A stretch of 64,000 bases of DNA from Dolichospermum sp. FACHB-1091. GTDB taxonomy: Bacteria > Cyanobacteriota > Cyanobacteriia > Cyanobacteriales > Nostocaceae. The first letter of the stretch is position 1. Every line of letters begins with the position of its first letter. Positions 55,748 through 63,992 of the stretch are shown piece after piece. The notes under the pieces were generated by a model, which was not told where the DNA came from, did no database searches, and worked only from the letters and a program-made list of their open reading frames with translations. Made by a program: the position numbers and the translations under genes. The stretch covers positions 1 to 64,000 of the forward strand of contig NZ_JACJSB010000008.1 in NCBI RefSeq assembly GCF_014697585.1, read 5' to 3'.

Positions 55748-56905
55748 ATGCGAATATTTATTAGCACTGGTGAAGTTTCTGGAGATTTGCAGGGTTCGTT
55801 ATTAATTGCAGCACTTCAACGTCAAGCTGAGGCTGTTGGGTTGACCTTAGAAATTGTGGCTTTGGGTGGGGAGAAAATGGCGCAAGCTGGGGCGAAAATT
55901 TTGGGTAATACTAGCGGTATTGGTTCAATGGGTTTGATTGAATCTTTGCCTTATGTTATTCCTACATTAAGAGTACAACGGAGTGCGATCGCCTACCTAA
56001 AAAAATATCCCCCTGATTTGGTTGTACTAATTGATTATATGGGTCCTAATTTGGGAATTGGGACTTACATGAAGGAAAATTTACCTGATGTTCCTGTTGC
56101 TTATTATATCGCTCCCCAAGAGTGGGTATGGTCAATGGGTTTTCAGAATACTAACCGCATTGTTGGTTTTACAGATAAACTATTAGCAATTTTTCCAGAA
56201 GAAGCGCGATATTATCAACAAAATGGGGCAAATGTCTGTTGGGTAGGACATCCTTTAATTGATAGAATGGCAAACACACCCAGTCGAGAAATTGCCAGGG
56301 AGAAATTAGGAATTAAAGACGCAGAAATTGCCATTGCTTTGTTACCAGCTTCTCGTCATCAAGAATTAAAATATCTATTACCAATTGTTTTTAAAACCGC
56401 CCAAAATATTCAATCTAAATTACCTTATGTCCATTTTTGGATTCCTCTATCTTTGGAAAAATTTAGAAATACAATTACAGCGGCAATTAAAGATTATGGT
56501 TTGAAAGCTACGGTAGTATTAGGTCAACAAAGAGAGGTTTTCGCAGCGGCTGATTTTGCAATTGCTAAATCGGGAACTGTGAATTTAGAATTAGCATTAT
56601 TAAATGTTCCCCAAGTTGTAGTATATCGTCTACACCCTCTCACAGCTTGGATTGCACGTCATATTCTTAAAGGTTCAATTCCCTTTGCTTCTCCAGTAAA
56701 TTTAGTTGTCATGCGCGAAATTGTCCCAGAATTTTTACAGGAAAAAGCCACAACAGAGAATATTACTCAAGCTGCTATGGAATTATTATTGAATTGTCAA
56801 AAAAGACAAAAAACCTTGACAGATTATCAAGAAATGCGCTATTCTTTGGGAGAATTGGGAGTGTGCGATCGCACAGCCAAAGAAATATTAGCAATGAAAA
56901 AGTAG
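55748..56905 (+). CDS. lpxB: Lipid-A-disaccharide synthase
   Basis: 385 residues. GT19-family enzyme joining UDP-diacylglucosamine and lipid X. Start MRIFISTGEVSGDLQGSLLI, YYIAPQEWVWSM, LLPASRHQELKYL and AKSGTVNLELALLNVPQVV are hallmark segments. The preceding 170-base gap contains ACCACAAAGACGCAAAGGAC, a short dispersed repeat type. The DNA methyltransferase gene begins 12 bases after its stop, so the defence-like genes may share the lipid A transcript. Confidence 0.96.
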   Translation: MRIFISTGEVSGDLQGSLLIAALQRQAEAVGLTLEIVALGGEKMAQAGAKILGNTSGIGSMGLIESLPYVIPTLRVQRSAIAYLKKYPPDLVVLIDYMGPNLGIGTYMKENLPDVPVAYYIAPQEWVWSMGFQNTNRIVGFTDKLLAIFPEEARYYQQNGANVCWVGHPLIDRMANTPSREIAREKLGIKDAEIAIALLPASRHQELKYLLPIVFKTAQNIQSKLPYVHFWIPLSLEKFRNTITAAIKDYGLKATVVLGQQREVFAAADFAIAKSGTVNLELALLNVPQVVVYRLHPLTAWIARHILKGSIPFASPVNLVVMREIVPEFLQEKATTENITQAAMELLLNCQKRQKTLTDYQEMRYSLGELGVCDRTAKEILAMKK

Positions 56906-56917
56906 ATAATAGTTAAA

Positions 56918-58165
56918 ATGGCCAAAAAACGACCAATTGCAGTTGATTTATTTGCAGGTGCAGGAGGGATGACATTAGGTTTTGAACAAGCTGGGTTTGA
57001 TGTCCTTGCTTCTGTGGAAATAGACCCAATTCATTGTGCAATTCATCAATTTAATTTTCCCTTTTGGACTGTATTATGTAAAAGCGTGGAAGAAACAACA
57101 GGGGAAGAAATTAGGAATAGTTCTCAAATTGCTAATCAAGAAATTGATGTAGTATTTGGTGGTCCACCCTGTCAAGGTTTCTCATTAATCGGAAAACGTT
57201 CTTTTGATGATCCCAGAAACTCTTTAGTTTTCCATTTTATTAGGTTGGTTAGAGAATTACAACCTAAGTTTTTTGTATTAGAAAATGTCAAAGGAATGAC
57301 AGTCGGGAAACATAAAGAATTTATTGCAGAAATCATTAGTCAATTTTCCGAAAGTGGTTATCAAGTTAATGCAAATTATCAAGTTTTAAATGCAGCTAAT
57401 TATGGAGTCCCACAAAATCGGGAAAGGTTATTTTTACTCGGTTCACGTCAAAATATAGAAGTTCCAAAATATCCAGAAAAAATTACATTCCCTAATCAAA
57501 AATCTCCGACAGTTTGGGACGCATTACAAGATTTACCAGTCATAGAAAACTATCCAGAATTATATCAACAAGATTGGATAATTACTGAATTTAGTAATCC
57601 TAGTAATTATGCTAAAAAACTGCGTAATCTGGAAATTGTCAAAAATAACTATTCCTATCAACGTCAGTATGATCATAATTTACTCACATCAAGTTTAAGA
57701 AGTAAACACTCACCCGAATCTATGGAAAGATTTGCCTCTACACCCCATGGTAAAATCGAATCAATCAGTCGTTTTCATAAACTTGATCCTCATGGTTTAT
57801 GTAATACCTTAAGAGCGGGAACACCTAGTAATAAAGGTGCATTTACTTCTCCTCGTCCCATACATCCTTTTATTCCCAGATGTATTACTGTGAGGGAAGC
57901 TGCGCGTTTACATTCCTATCCTGATTGGTTTAGATTTCATCCCACAAAATGGCATGGTTTTCGACAAATTGGTAATTCTGTTCCCCCGCTTTTAGCGCAA
58001 GCAGTCGCAGAGGAAATTATTCAAGTTTTAGATATCAAATCTTCTCAACCTCAAGGTATTAAAGACTTAGGGGATATTAACTTATTAACATTTGATATGT
58101 CAGCAGCAGCGAAATATTTTGGAGTAAACCCTCATGTTATAGAACCAAGAACCAGAAAAAAATGA
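56918..58165 (+). CDS. DNA (cytosine-5) methyltransferase
   Basis: 415 residues, C5-type. Motif I DLFAGAGGMTLGFEQAGF, motif IV with catalytic Cys GGPPCQGFSLIGKRS, motif VI FFVLENVKGM, motif VIII QNRERLFLLGSR, motif IX REAARLHSYPDWF and motif X RQIGNSVPPLLAQAVAEEI: complete. The target-recognition region lies between VIII and IX (about residues 185-320). No restriction endonuclease is fused. A deaminase-like and an unknown gene follow on the same strand after a 78-base gap. The C-terminal ~40 residues (MSAAAKYFGVNPHVIEPR) may be a small partner-contact tail. Confidence 0.95.
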   Translation: MAKKRPIAVDLFAGAGGMTLGFEQAGFDVLASVEIDPIHCAIHQFNFPFWTVLCKSVEETTGEEIRNSSQIANQEIDVVFGGPPCQGFSLIGKRSFDDPRNSLVFHFIRLVRELQPKFFVLENVKGMTVGKHKEFIAEIISQFSESGYQVNANYQVLNAANYGVPQNRERLFLLGSRQNIEVPKYPEKITFPNQKSPTVWDALQDLPVIENYPELYQQDWIITEFSNPSNYAKKLRNLEIVKNNYSYQRQYDHNLLTSSLRSKHSPESMERFASTPHGKIESISRFHKLDPHGLCNTLRAGTPSNKGAFTSPRPIHPFIPRCITVREAARLHSYPDWFRFHPTKWHGFRQIGNSVPPLLAQAVAEEIIQVLDIKSSQPQGIKDLGDINLLTFDMSAAAKYFGVNPHVIEPRTRKK

Positions 58166-58243
58166 ATATTTAGCATTTATTTAGCTAATACAGCAATTTT
58201 ATTGTAGCTAAATTAATTATTTGATTATTATTATAAATCCAAT

Positions 58244-58711
58244 ATGGAAGAACCAAATTTAATCTCAGATGCGGCTAATATTCGAGATATATATTTTCCA
58301 GAGATATATCCTAATCGTAACAGACCATTTCCGAAAGGTAATATTGCTATTGTCGAGGTAAGATTAGAAGATGGTAAAGCTTTTGGAATGGGTGCAACAT
58401 CTAAAGCCAAAAGTCCAGCACCTCTACCACAACCTAAGTCAAAGGGTGGACAATTTGAACCTGCTGTAGATTCTCACTCAAAACGTATTATGGATACTGA
58501 TGCGGAATATAAGGTTTTATCAGCTATTGCAGAAACTTTAGAATTTATCTACAATAACGATAATAAAAGCGTTAGAGGGCAATTGTATCTTTACACAGAA
58601 AGAAAACCTTGTGAAAGTTGTCAAGGTGTTATAAATCAGTTTCGTCAAAAATTTCCTGAGATAAAAATAACTATCTCCTGGACATATCCTTATCCTCCGA
58701 GTAGCAATTAA
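58244..58711 (+). CDS. Stand-alone toxin-type deaminase (PF14424-like)
   Basis: 155 residues. TDAEYKVLSAIAETLEFIY holds an acidic-x-Glu helix and LYTERKPCESCQGVINQF holds the PCxxC zinc motif; with the tail FPEIKITISW this fits the BURPS668_1122-type Toxin-deaminase family (PF14424), known mainly as C-terminal toxin domains of polymorphic toxins. Here the domain is free, without secretion or RHS part. The usual first zinc ligand His/Cys is an Asp (DAE). The next gene starts two bases after its stop. Substrate (DNA, RNA or nucleotide) unknown. Confidence 0.7.
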   Translation: MEEPNLISDAANIRDIYFPEIYPNRNRPFPKGNIAIVEVRLEDGKAFGMGATSKAKSPAPLPQPKSKGGQFEPAVDSHSKRIMDTDAEYKVLSAIAETLEFIYNNDNKSVRGQLYLYTERKPCESCQGVINQFRQKFPEIKITISWTYPYPPSSN

Positions 58712-58713
58712 CT

Positions 58714-59475
58714 ATGACATTCATATCATGTAAACTTGAAAATTATCCTCTCATTTTATCTGCTGAAATTCCTGATTCTTTACGTTTAGTCATAGAGAAA
58801 ATTCAGGGATATTCCTATGCAGAATTATATGAAGAGAAAAACATTCAGGGAATAAGTTTAGAAGATTCTTTAATCACAGTATTTGATGGAATAGAAAAAG
58901 AAAAAAATAGTTTAGATATAAGTTATTGCTATTTCTTTATGGCCATAGTTATGGGAATCGCTGTACAACCAACGATTAAAAGTTATTTACCTCGTGAGAC
59001 AATAACTGGTAATACATTTCAGTATCTTTTTCAAAGTTTGATATATCCTCAAGATAATTATCAGTCAAATTTAAACATTTCATTTCAGAATTATCAGAAT
59101 TATTTAGGACAATATCAGGCTCTTGATGAAGCTGTTGATGTTTTTGAGAATATGCTGCAAGTGCTGGAATCCGTGAAAACCAGAGAAGCAATATTAAACA
59201 TTTTAGATGATTGCTTCCAGGGTTATGCTATTTTTCCAGGTTCGCAAGGTAGACGGGAACTCTTTGACTGGTGGTTATTAGATGTTGTTCCATCTGTTTT
59301 TTGTGGACGTTTACCTAAAAGTATTCATACTTTAAAGGGAGTTGATAAAATGACCAAACATATTACTAAAATCCGAAACTGTTTTTGGAAAGTAGTCAAG
59401 AATAATCAGCCTCAAAGAAATATAGATTTGGAAAAACAAAATTTGTTATTGAGATTTTTGGCAGTTGATAAATAA
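58714..59475 (+). CDS. Unknown partner of deaminase
   Basis: 253 residues, not recognised. Mostly helical, with a hydrophobic helix at ~70-90 (ISYCYFFMAIVMGIAVQ), a Gln/Asn/Tyr-rich middle (NYQNYLGQYQ), and a C-terminal basic part (KMTKHITKIRNCFWKVVKNN). The Trp-Trp motif RRELFDWWLLDVVPSVFCG may be a conserved core. It starts two bases after the deaminase stop, so the two are made together. It could be an immunity protein, a regulator or a second effector. Confidence 0.6.
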   Translation: MTFISCKLENYPLILSAEIPDSLRLVIEKIQGYSYAELYEEKNIQGISLEDSLITVFDGIEKEKNSLDISYCYFFMAIVMGIAVQPTIKSYLPRETITGNTFQYLFQSLIYPQDNYQSNLNISFQNYQNYLGQYQALDEAVDVFENMLQVLESVKTREAILNILDDCFQGYAIFPGSQGRRELFDWWLLDVVPSVFCGRLPKSIHTLKGVDKMTKHITKIRNCFWKVVKNNQPQRNIDLEKQNLLLRFLAVDK

Positions 59476-59840
59476 CATAATATTAATATCTATCTCCAAA
59501 TGATTTCCATATTTAAAATAAATCCTGGTAAAATATCTTCACCTGATAATTCTTGAGGAAAGTCTAATATTTCTACCAGATTTTGGTATTTCTAGCTTTG
59601 GGTTGTGAAACCAGTCACGACAGGAACTATAAATACTGAAATAACCTGAGAAATTGTTCACTGAGTCCAATTAACCTCAATGATTACTAGAGTTTCCGCA
59701 GAGGAGTTAGAATTATCTGAAGGGACGGAAGCCTATGCTGTGATTAAATCTAATGATATTGTCATTGCAAAGGATTAGAAAGACTGGTTTCAAAATTCAG
59801 ATATTGGACTTCTTGGAGAAGTCCGGGATATTTTTGTGTA
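59476..59840. other. Gap with a gene remnant
   Basis: About 365 bases between the unknown gene and DUF427. Apart from the TOBE/Mop remnant at 59671-59778 it shows no coding pattern. Confidence 0.55.
59671..59778 (+). pseudogene. TOBE/Mop (molybdate-binding) domain remnant
   Basis: In frame, LTSMITRVSAEELELSEG and TEAYAVIKSNDIVIAKD, then a stop at 59776-59778. This is the second half of a molybdopterin/molybdate-binding Mop domain, as in molybdate transport and ModE-type proteins. No frame upstream continues it: a stop codon lies about five codons before. It is a dead fragment of a larger gene or of a lost single-Mop protein. Confidence 0.65.
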
Positions 59841-60122
59841 CTAAACTTCCACTTTTACACCTTTCCAGAAAGCAATATAACCTTCGATATTTTTAGCTTT
59901 CTCTTTGGTGCTAGGATAGTACCAAGCAGCGTCTTTGTTAACTTGACCATCAACTTGAATACTATAATAATTAGCAACCCCTTTCCAAGAACAAGTGCTG
60001 TGAGTGCTGCTGTCTTGAAAATATTCTTTCTTGATAGAGTCAGCAGGGAAATAATGATTTCCTTCCACAACTACGGTATTATCGCTTTCGGCTAGAATAG
60101 CACCATTCCAAATTGCTTTCAT
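59841..60122 (-). CDS. DUF427 protein
   Basis: 93 residues: MKAIWNGAILAESDNTVVVE start, YFPADSIKKEYFQDSSTHST, CSWKGVANYYSIQVDG and AAWYYPSTKEKAKNIEGYIA, the full DUF427 pattern. These small beta-fold proteins are widespread and conserved; function unknown, though an enzymatic role has been suggested. Monocistronic. Confidence 0.92.
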   Translation of the reverse strand: MKAIWNGAILAESDNTVVVEGNHYFPADSIKKEYFQDSSTHSTCSWKGVANYYSIQVDGQVNKDAAWYYPSTKEKAKNIEGYIAFWKGVKVEV

Positions 60123-60305
60123 GATTTGAGTTTAAAAAAGTTCACAATTTATATTCTGACATCTAAATTGAGAATTTGTACTCATAAGTTCTGAAATATT
60201 TTTTCTACTGTAATTTATTTCCATTCACAAATCACAAATAATACATTAATCAATTAAGATTTATTACATATATAAAAAACTAACAATGTTTTTAAATATA
60301 TAAAA

Positions 60306-60932
60306 CTATCTCACCCCCATAATGTATGCTATCTTGTCTACTTCTACTAATCCTTGACGTTCTAATTCATAAGCAATAAATGGAGCTTTCCTTTTTAAAG
60401 AGTCGAAACTAGAATTATCTTCATAGTAAGTTTTTAGCCATTCTAATCTTCCGTCAATACACTTGTCATAATCATTTAATTGTAAGCGATTAATTGTTGA
60501 TATTACTCTTCCTTTGAGCGGATATAAAAGTTCAGGATTAGGCTTGATAATAAGAGAAGGAAAATCTAGAATAAAACTATTTACAGGTAATTCAAAAGGG
60601 TCAATAACATCTAATTGTGTTCCCTTTCTTTGGTTTAAACTTAAACAAGCAAGACGAAAATTATGCCATTCATAAGCTAATTCAGGTTTAGGAGATTTAG
60701 GAAGAAAATGGTCAACACTTGGACTACCTTCTGGACGGGGAATCCATTGAGCAGAATAGGCACAAATTTTATTATAAGATGTGTATAAATCAGGCAATGA
60801 TTTCACCCAATAATCGTGTTTTTTCCAATCTTCTGTTTTAGGATTAGGAACTTTACTCAAGAAAACCAAACCTGGTTGTCTAACTTTTTCGTCAAAATCA
60901 TCAGGTTCAGGCTGGGGTTTAACAGGAATCAT
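60306..60932 (-). CDS. HNH nuclease, Septu PtuB-like
   Basis: 208 residues. CAYSAQWIPRPEGSPSVDHF (DH at ~75-76) then LPKSPKPELAYEWHNFRLAC with Asn/His spacing makes a complete HNH motif. I chose ATG 60932, which overlaps the stop of the ATPase gene by ATGA and has GGAG upstream; a longer start at 60977 lies inside the ATPase. ATPase-then-HNH order and coupling match Septu (PtuA-PtuB), a known anti-phage system. Cleavage target not known from sequence. Confidence 0.78.
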   Translation of the reverse strand: MIPVKPQPEPDDFDEKVRQPGLVFLSKVPNPKTEDWKKHDYWVKSLPDLYTSYNKICAYSAQWIPRPEGSPSVDHFLPKSPKPELAYEWHNFRLACLSLNQRKGTQLDVIDPFELPVNSFILDFPSLIIKPNPELLYPLKGRVISTINRLQLNDYDKCIDGRLEWLKTYYEDNSSFDSLKRKAPFIAYELERQGLVEVDKIAYIMGVR

Positions 60933-62887
60933 AAATCTACTCCATGCTGTTCTGCAAAATAAACCCACCTTGGCCAAAATCTATCATCTTCTGATAAATA
61001 CCTGGCCAAATCATGTGATACTCTTGCCACATCTTCCGAATTTGGATTATCTGACAATTGTAAAACTTTCGCTGCTTCTATAGCCTTTTCTGCTTCCAAA
61101 GAACGCGAATGACGCAATTTAAAAACATCAGACATTAACCAATAATCTACCACACCTTGACGAATAAAAGGAAGTTCCTCAATTTGGACTTCATTGATTA
61201 ATAAATCGCTTTTGACCAGTTCTAGACTAAATAACTTATCAACTCTTTGATCAAATCTAGGTTCTACAGATGCCATAACTAAAGGAGAATGAGTAGCAAC
61301 CATAATTTGCACTTGTAAATCAGACGCTAAATCATCTCTCACATCTAATAAAGCAGGTAAAATAGCCCTTTGCCATTGGGGGTGAAGATGTGCTTCTAAT
61401 TCATCTACTAAAATAACCATTCTCTTCTGTGGTTCTCTGCGGATAAGTTTTGATTGTATTTTATGTTCTTCATAAGCCCAAACTATCAAATAAGCCATTG
61501 TAATTATCCGCTGTACCCCTGCGGAAGCATGAATAATGGGAACAGTTCCATAAGGATGTTCTATGGTGGGAATTTCTCTAGCATCATAAGGAAGTCTAAC
61601 AGGTTCTCCCGGTTTCAAAATTCCTAAATCACCCTGTTCTGGAGGAGATAAACGTGCTAATACTTTTACTAAGGTGTCAAATGGATATTTATCTGGTCTA
61701 CTTTGCCATTGAATCCAATCTTGCAATAATCCATTAATAAAAGTATTACCATTTTCATCTTTTTGACCATTCCATAACTCATCTTTTGTAAACACAAAAG
61801 GAAGTGGTTTTCTATCAATATTTCTAATCCGTGAAGAAGATGATAAATATTGTTTTGCTGTGTCCCATACGGCAAAAGAACCATCTACTCTCGCATAAAT
61901 TAAAAGACCTGGAATAGTTGAGCGATTTTTAATTTCATTCCATCTTTGAAGTTGCCAATTATAAGAAATACTCTCTGTATCAGATTCAGAATCTCCAGAA
62001 ATTTGAAATGTAATTACAGGTTCATCATCACTTGCAGTTTGCGTTGGATATGCTGGTAAATTTGCCCACTGTCCAGTTAAAGCCCACCAAGCACATTCTA
62101 GTAAAAAAGTTTTACCAAATCCATTATCACCTGTAATTAAACTCAGTCGTTCTGCTGGTTCAAAACAAAGTTTTTTTGCAGCCCCTACACCTTGTATTTC
62201 TAAATAAGTTAAAGTACCTTCTTCGGGTAGAATATCTGGAGGTTTACCAATAACAGTTTTTAATTCTTCCCAAGACACTACTTTATCTTGAAAAAGCTGA
62301 TTTCGATTAATTCCTTCAGGAATAGAAATATCAAACAATTGATTGATTTCTTCATCATTTAACAAAAAATCATTTTTGAAATGTTCAATAATATCTTCTG
62401 GAATATCTTCTGGTGTTGTTTCAGATGTCCATTCTTTTTCACGATATATCCAGACGGCTAAATGAAAAGCAGGAATTACTTGATTGTTATATAAACAAGA
62501 TTTCAAAATTTCAATATAGTTATCTTTCCAACCCCAGTTATCATCATTAACTTGATGACTTAGTAATGCTTGACCAAATATTTGTGTATCAATATTTTCT
62601 ATAATAAAATAATCTATATATCGTTTAAGTGTTATCCATTTATGATGTGTCATCCAGCTATTTTTAGTTTTTGGCAACCCGAAACATCTATAAAAATATG
62701 CTGATTCCTTACAGGGTTTATAGTGATTTTCTAAAAAATCTTCAATTTCTGAATGTAGAGATATTTCAATAGTAGTACCTACTGGTAATCGTAATTGCTT
62801 AAACTTCAAAAAAGTAATTCCCCAAAAAGAATCTACCTTTTCCAAATATTTAAGAGACTCTTTGATTTGATCAATACTAATAAACAT
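60929..62887 (-). CDS. Septu PtuA-like AAA ATPase
   Basis: 652 residues. Residues ~1-225 are a large helical N-terminal region not typical of the shorter PtuA. Walker A is GDNGFGKTFLLE (~252-260), Walker B ILVDELEAHLHPQWQR (~485-500), and the switch histidine VATHSPLVMA (~530). The end DRFWPRWVYFAEQHGVDL is a pattern I associate with Septu ATPases. It is followed, with ATGA overlap, by the HNH gene. The extra N-terminal region could be a sensor domain; it may also make this a Septu variant. Confidence 0.78.
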   Translation of the reverse strand: MFISIDQIKESLKYLEKVDSFWGITFLKFKQLRLPVGTTIEISLHSEIEDFLENHYKPCKESAYFYRCFGLPKTKNSWMTHHKWITLKRYIDYFIIENIDTQIFGQALLSHQVNDDNWGWKDNYIEILKSCLYNNQVIPAFHLAVWIYREKEWTSETTPEDIPEDIIEHFKNDFLLNDEEINQLFDISIPEGINRNQLFQDKVVSWEELKTVIGKPPDILPEEGTLTYLEIQGVGAAKKLCFEPAERLSLITGDNGFGKTFLLECAWWALTGQWANLPAYPTQTASDDEPVITFQISGDSESDTESISYNWQLQRWNEIKNRSTIPGLLIYARVDGSFAVWDTAKQYLSSSSRIRNIDRKPLPFVFTKDELWNGQKDENGNTFINGLLQDWIQWQSRPDKYPFDTLVKVLARLSPPEQGDLGILKPGEPVRLPYDAREIPTIEHPYGTVPIIHASAGVQRIITMAYLIVWAYEEHKIQSKLIRREPQKRMVILVDELEAHLHPQWQRAILPALLDVRDDLASDLQVQIMVATHSPLVMASVEPRFDQRVDKLFSLELVKSDLLINEVQIEELPFIRQGVVDYWLMSDVFKLRHSRSLEAEKAIEAAKVLQLSDNPNSEDVARVSHDLARYLSEDDRFWPRWVYFAEQHGVDL

Positions 62888-63034
62888 GAGTTTATCCCGT
62901 TCACTTTTTAAAATTAATCCGAATAAATTATAGGTTAAATTCTTTCACAAGATAGTAAAATACAAAACCCTGGGTAATTGTCAAAACCAGCTTACCTAGA
63001 TTATAACAAAAAATATCCAACAAACACAATTTAC

Positions 63035-63101
63035 CAGAACTAACGCAAAAACTCTCTAAAACTCTTCTTTCTTCGCTGTCTTCGCTCCTTCGTGGTTCAT
63101 T
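63035..63101 (+). repeat. Dispersed ACTTACGCAAAA repeat, copy C
   Basis: GAACTAACGCAAAAACTCTC, then TCTTCGCTCCTTCGTGGTTC and ATTCAA, the same sub-motif order as copies at 12081 and 45720. It lies in the gap between the DUF29 gene and the Septu operon and accounts for a spurious open frame across 62928-63218. Confidence 0.7.
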
Positions 63102-63198
63102 CAATATCTTATCATCATGAAGACAACACAAGCATATATCTACGCCAAGTTGGTTATTCATTACTTCACTATCTTCAAACAACTTAGTTTTACCAAAA

Positions 63199-63708
63199 TT
63201 ACTCAAACCAATCTTCACCTCCTGGTAATTGTGCTAAATAATTATCAATCATCTTCGCTAACTCTTTAGGTTGATGTTCATAAGTTAACAACAAAAGATT
63301 TTCCGCAAAATCAATTAATTCTTTTTCTTGTAATCTTTGAGAAACTTGACTCGGTTTTAAAGTCCCACCAAAAATCTCCGCACTAGCGGGACGAATTGCC
63401 ATTTCTACAGATTCTCCTAAATATTTACCCCATTGATCAGATTTAATATAATAGGATTTTTGATGATCTTTAATATTCAATTTGGCAATTTGAATCACAG
63501 AATCAGAAATTGAAGCAATCCAGGAATTAGTTAAACGCTGTTCAATTTGATTTTTAATCAGATGAATAACCAACCTGACTAAAAAAGCTTCTATTTTTCG
63601 CAAAGTTCCCTGTTTGCTCATATCCTCCAAATCATCAAGAATTTCTAAGGCATCATCATAACGCCCTTCTAAGATACTTTGTCTTAATTCCATTAATTCT
63701 TGCGTCAT
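63199..63708 (-). CDS. DUF29-family protein
   Basis: 169 residues, helical: MTQELMELRQSILEGRYDDA, then VRLVIHLIKNQIEQRLTNSW and ASAEIFGGTLKPSQVSQRLQ. The start differs from most DUF29 proteins, but the middle fits. DUF29 is abundant in cyanobacteria and unknown in function. It begins just after the truncated PIN toxin on the same strand and seems to have replaced the toxin's 3' part. Confidence 0.7.
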   Translation of the reverse strand: MTQELMELRQSILEGRYDDALEILDDLEDMSKQGTLRKIEAFLVRLVIHLIKNQIEQRLTNSWIASISDSVIQIAKLNIKDHQKSYYIKSDQWGKYLGESVEMAIRPASAEIFGGTLKPSQVSQRLQEKELIDFAENLLLLTYEHQPKELAKMIDNYLAQLPGGEDWFE

Positions 63709-63718
63709 GTTTACCTAC

Positions 63719-63757
63719 TTATAGCCAAATATTGGAATCAATAAAACATCGCATCAT
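63719..63757 (-). pseudogene. PIN toxin cut to 12 codons
   Basis: ATG 63757 opens MMRCFIDSNIWL, the exact beginning of a PIN-domain toxin with the first aspartate in IDSN, then TAA. It lies one base after the antitoxin-like stop. The rest of the toxin is missing and the DUF29 gene starts 10 bases further on. Confidence 0.7.
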
Positions 63758-63758
63758 T

Positions 63759-63992
63759 TCACCAGCGCTCATTTGCTTCCTCTCTGGTGAGTGGCTTGAA
63801 CCCTGATATTTGCATGGGATTTGCTGTTAACTGGGCGATAATACCCGTTGGTGGAAAGTGTTTCTGTGTTTGTGCAGGTTGCAAAATCACGATTTGCACT
63901 ATTTCGGCGCTGCATATTTGTTCTTGATACTCAACGGGAATTTCAATTTTGCCGTTGTTTACCCTAGCTTGAAATTGTGTGTTTATACTCAT
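63759..63992 (-). CDS. Antitoxin-like protein, partner toxin lost
   Basis: 77 residues: MSINTQFQARVNNGKIEIPV, which resembles an AbrB/SpoVT-type swapped-hairpin start, and a tail GFKPLTREEANERW that looks like a toxin-binding segment. Its stop is directly followed by a truncated PIN toxin. Probably an orphan antitoxin. Confidence 0.6.
   Translation of the reverse strand: MSINTQFQARVNNGKIEIPVEYQEQICSAEIVQIVILQPAQTQKHFPPTGIIAQLTANPMQISGFKPLTREEANERW

Noticed and set aside
62928-63218. 96-codon open frame on the minus strand
   Set aside because: It runs through the dispersed repeat at 63035-63101, has no family pattern and overlaps the end of the DUF29 gene.
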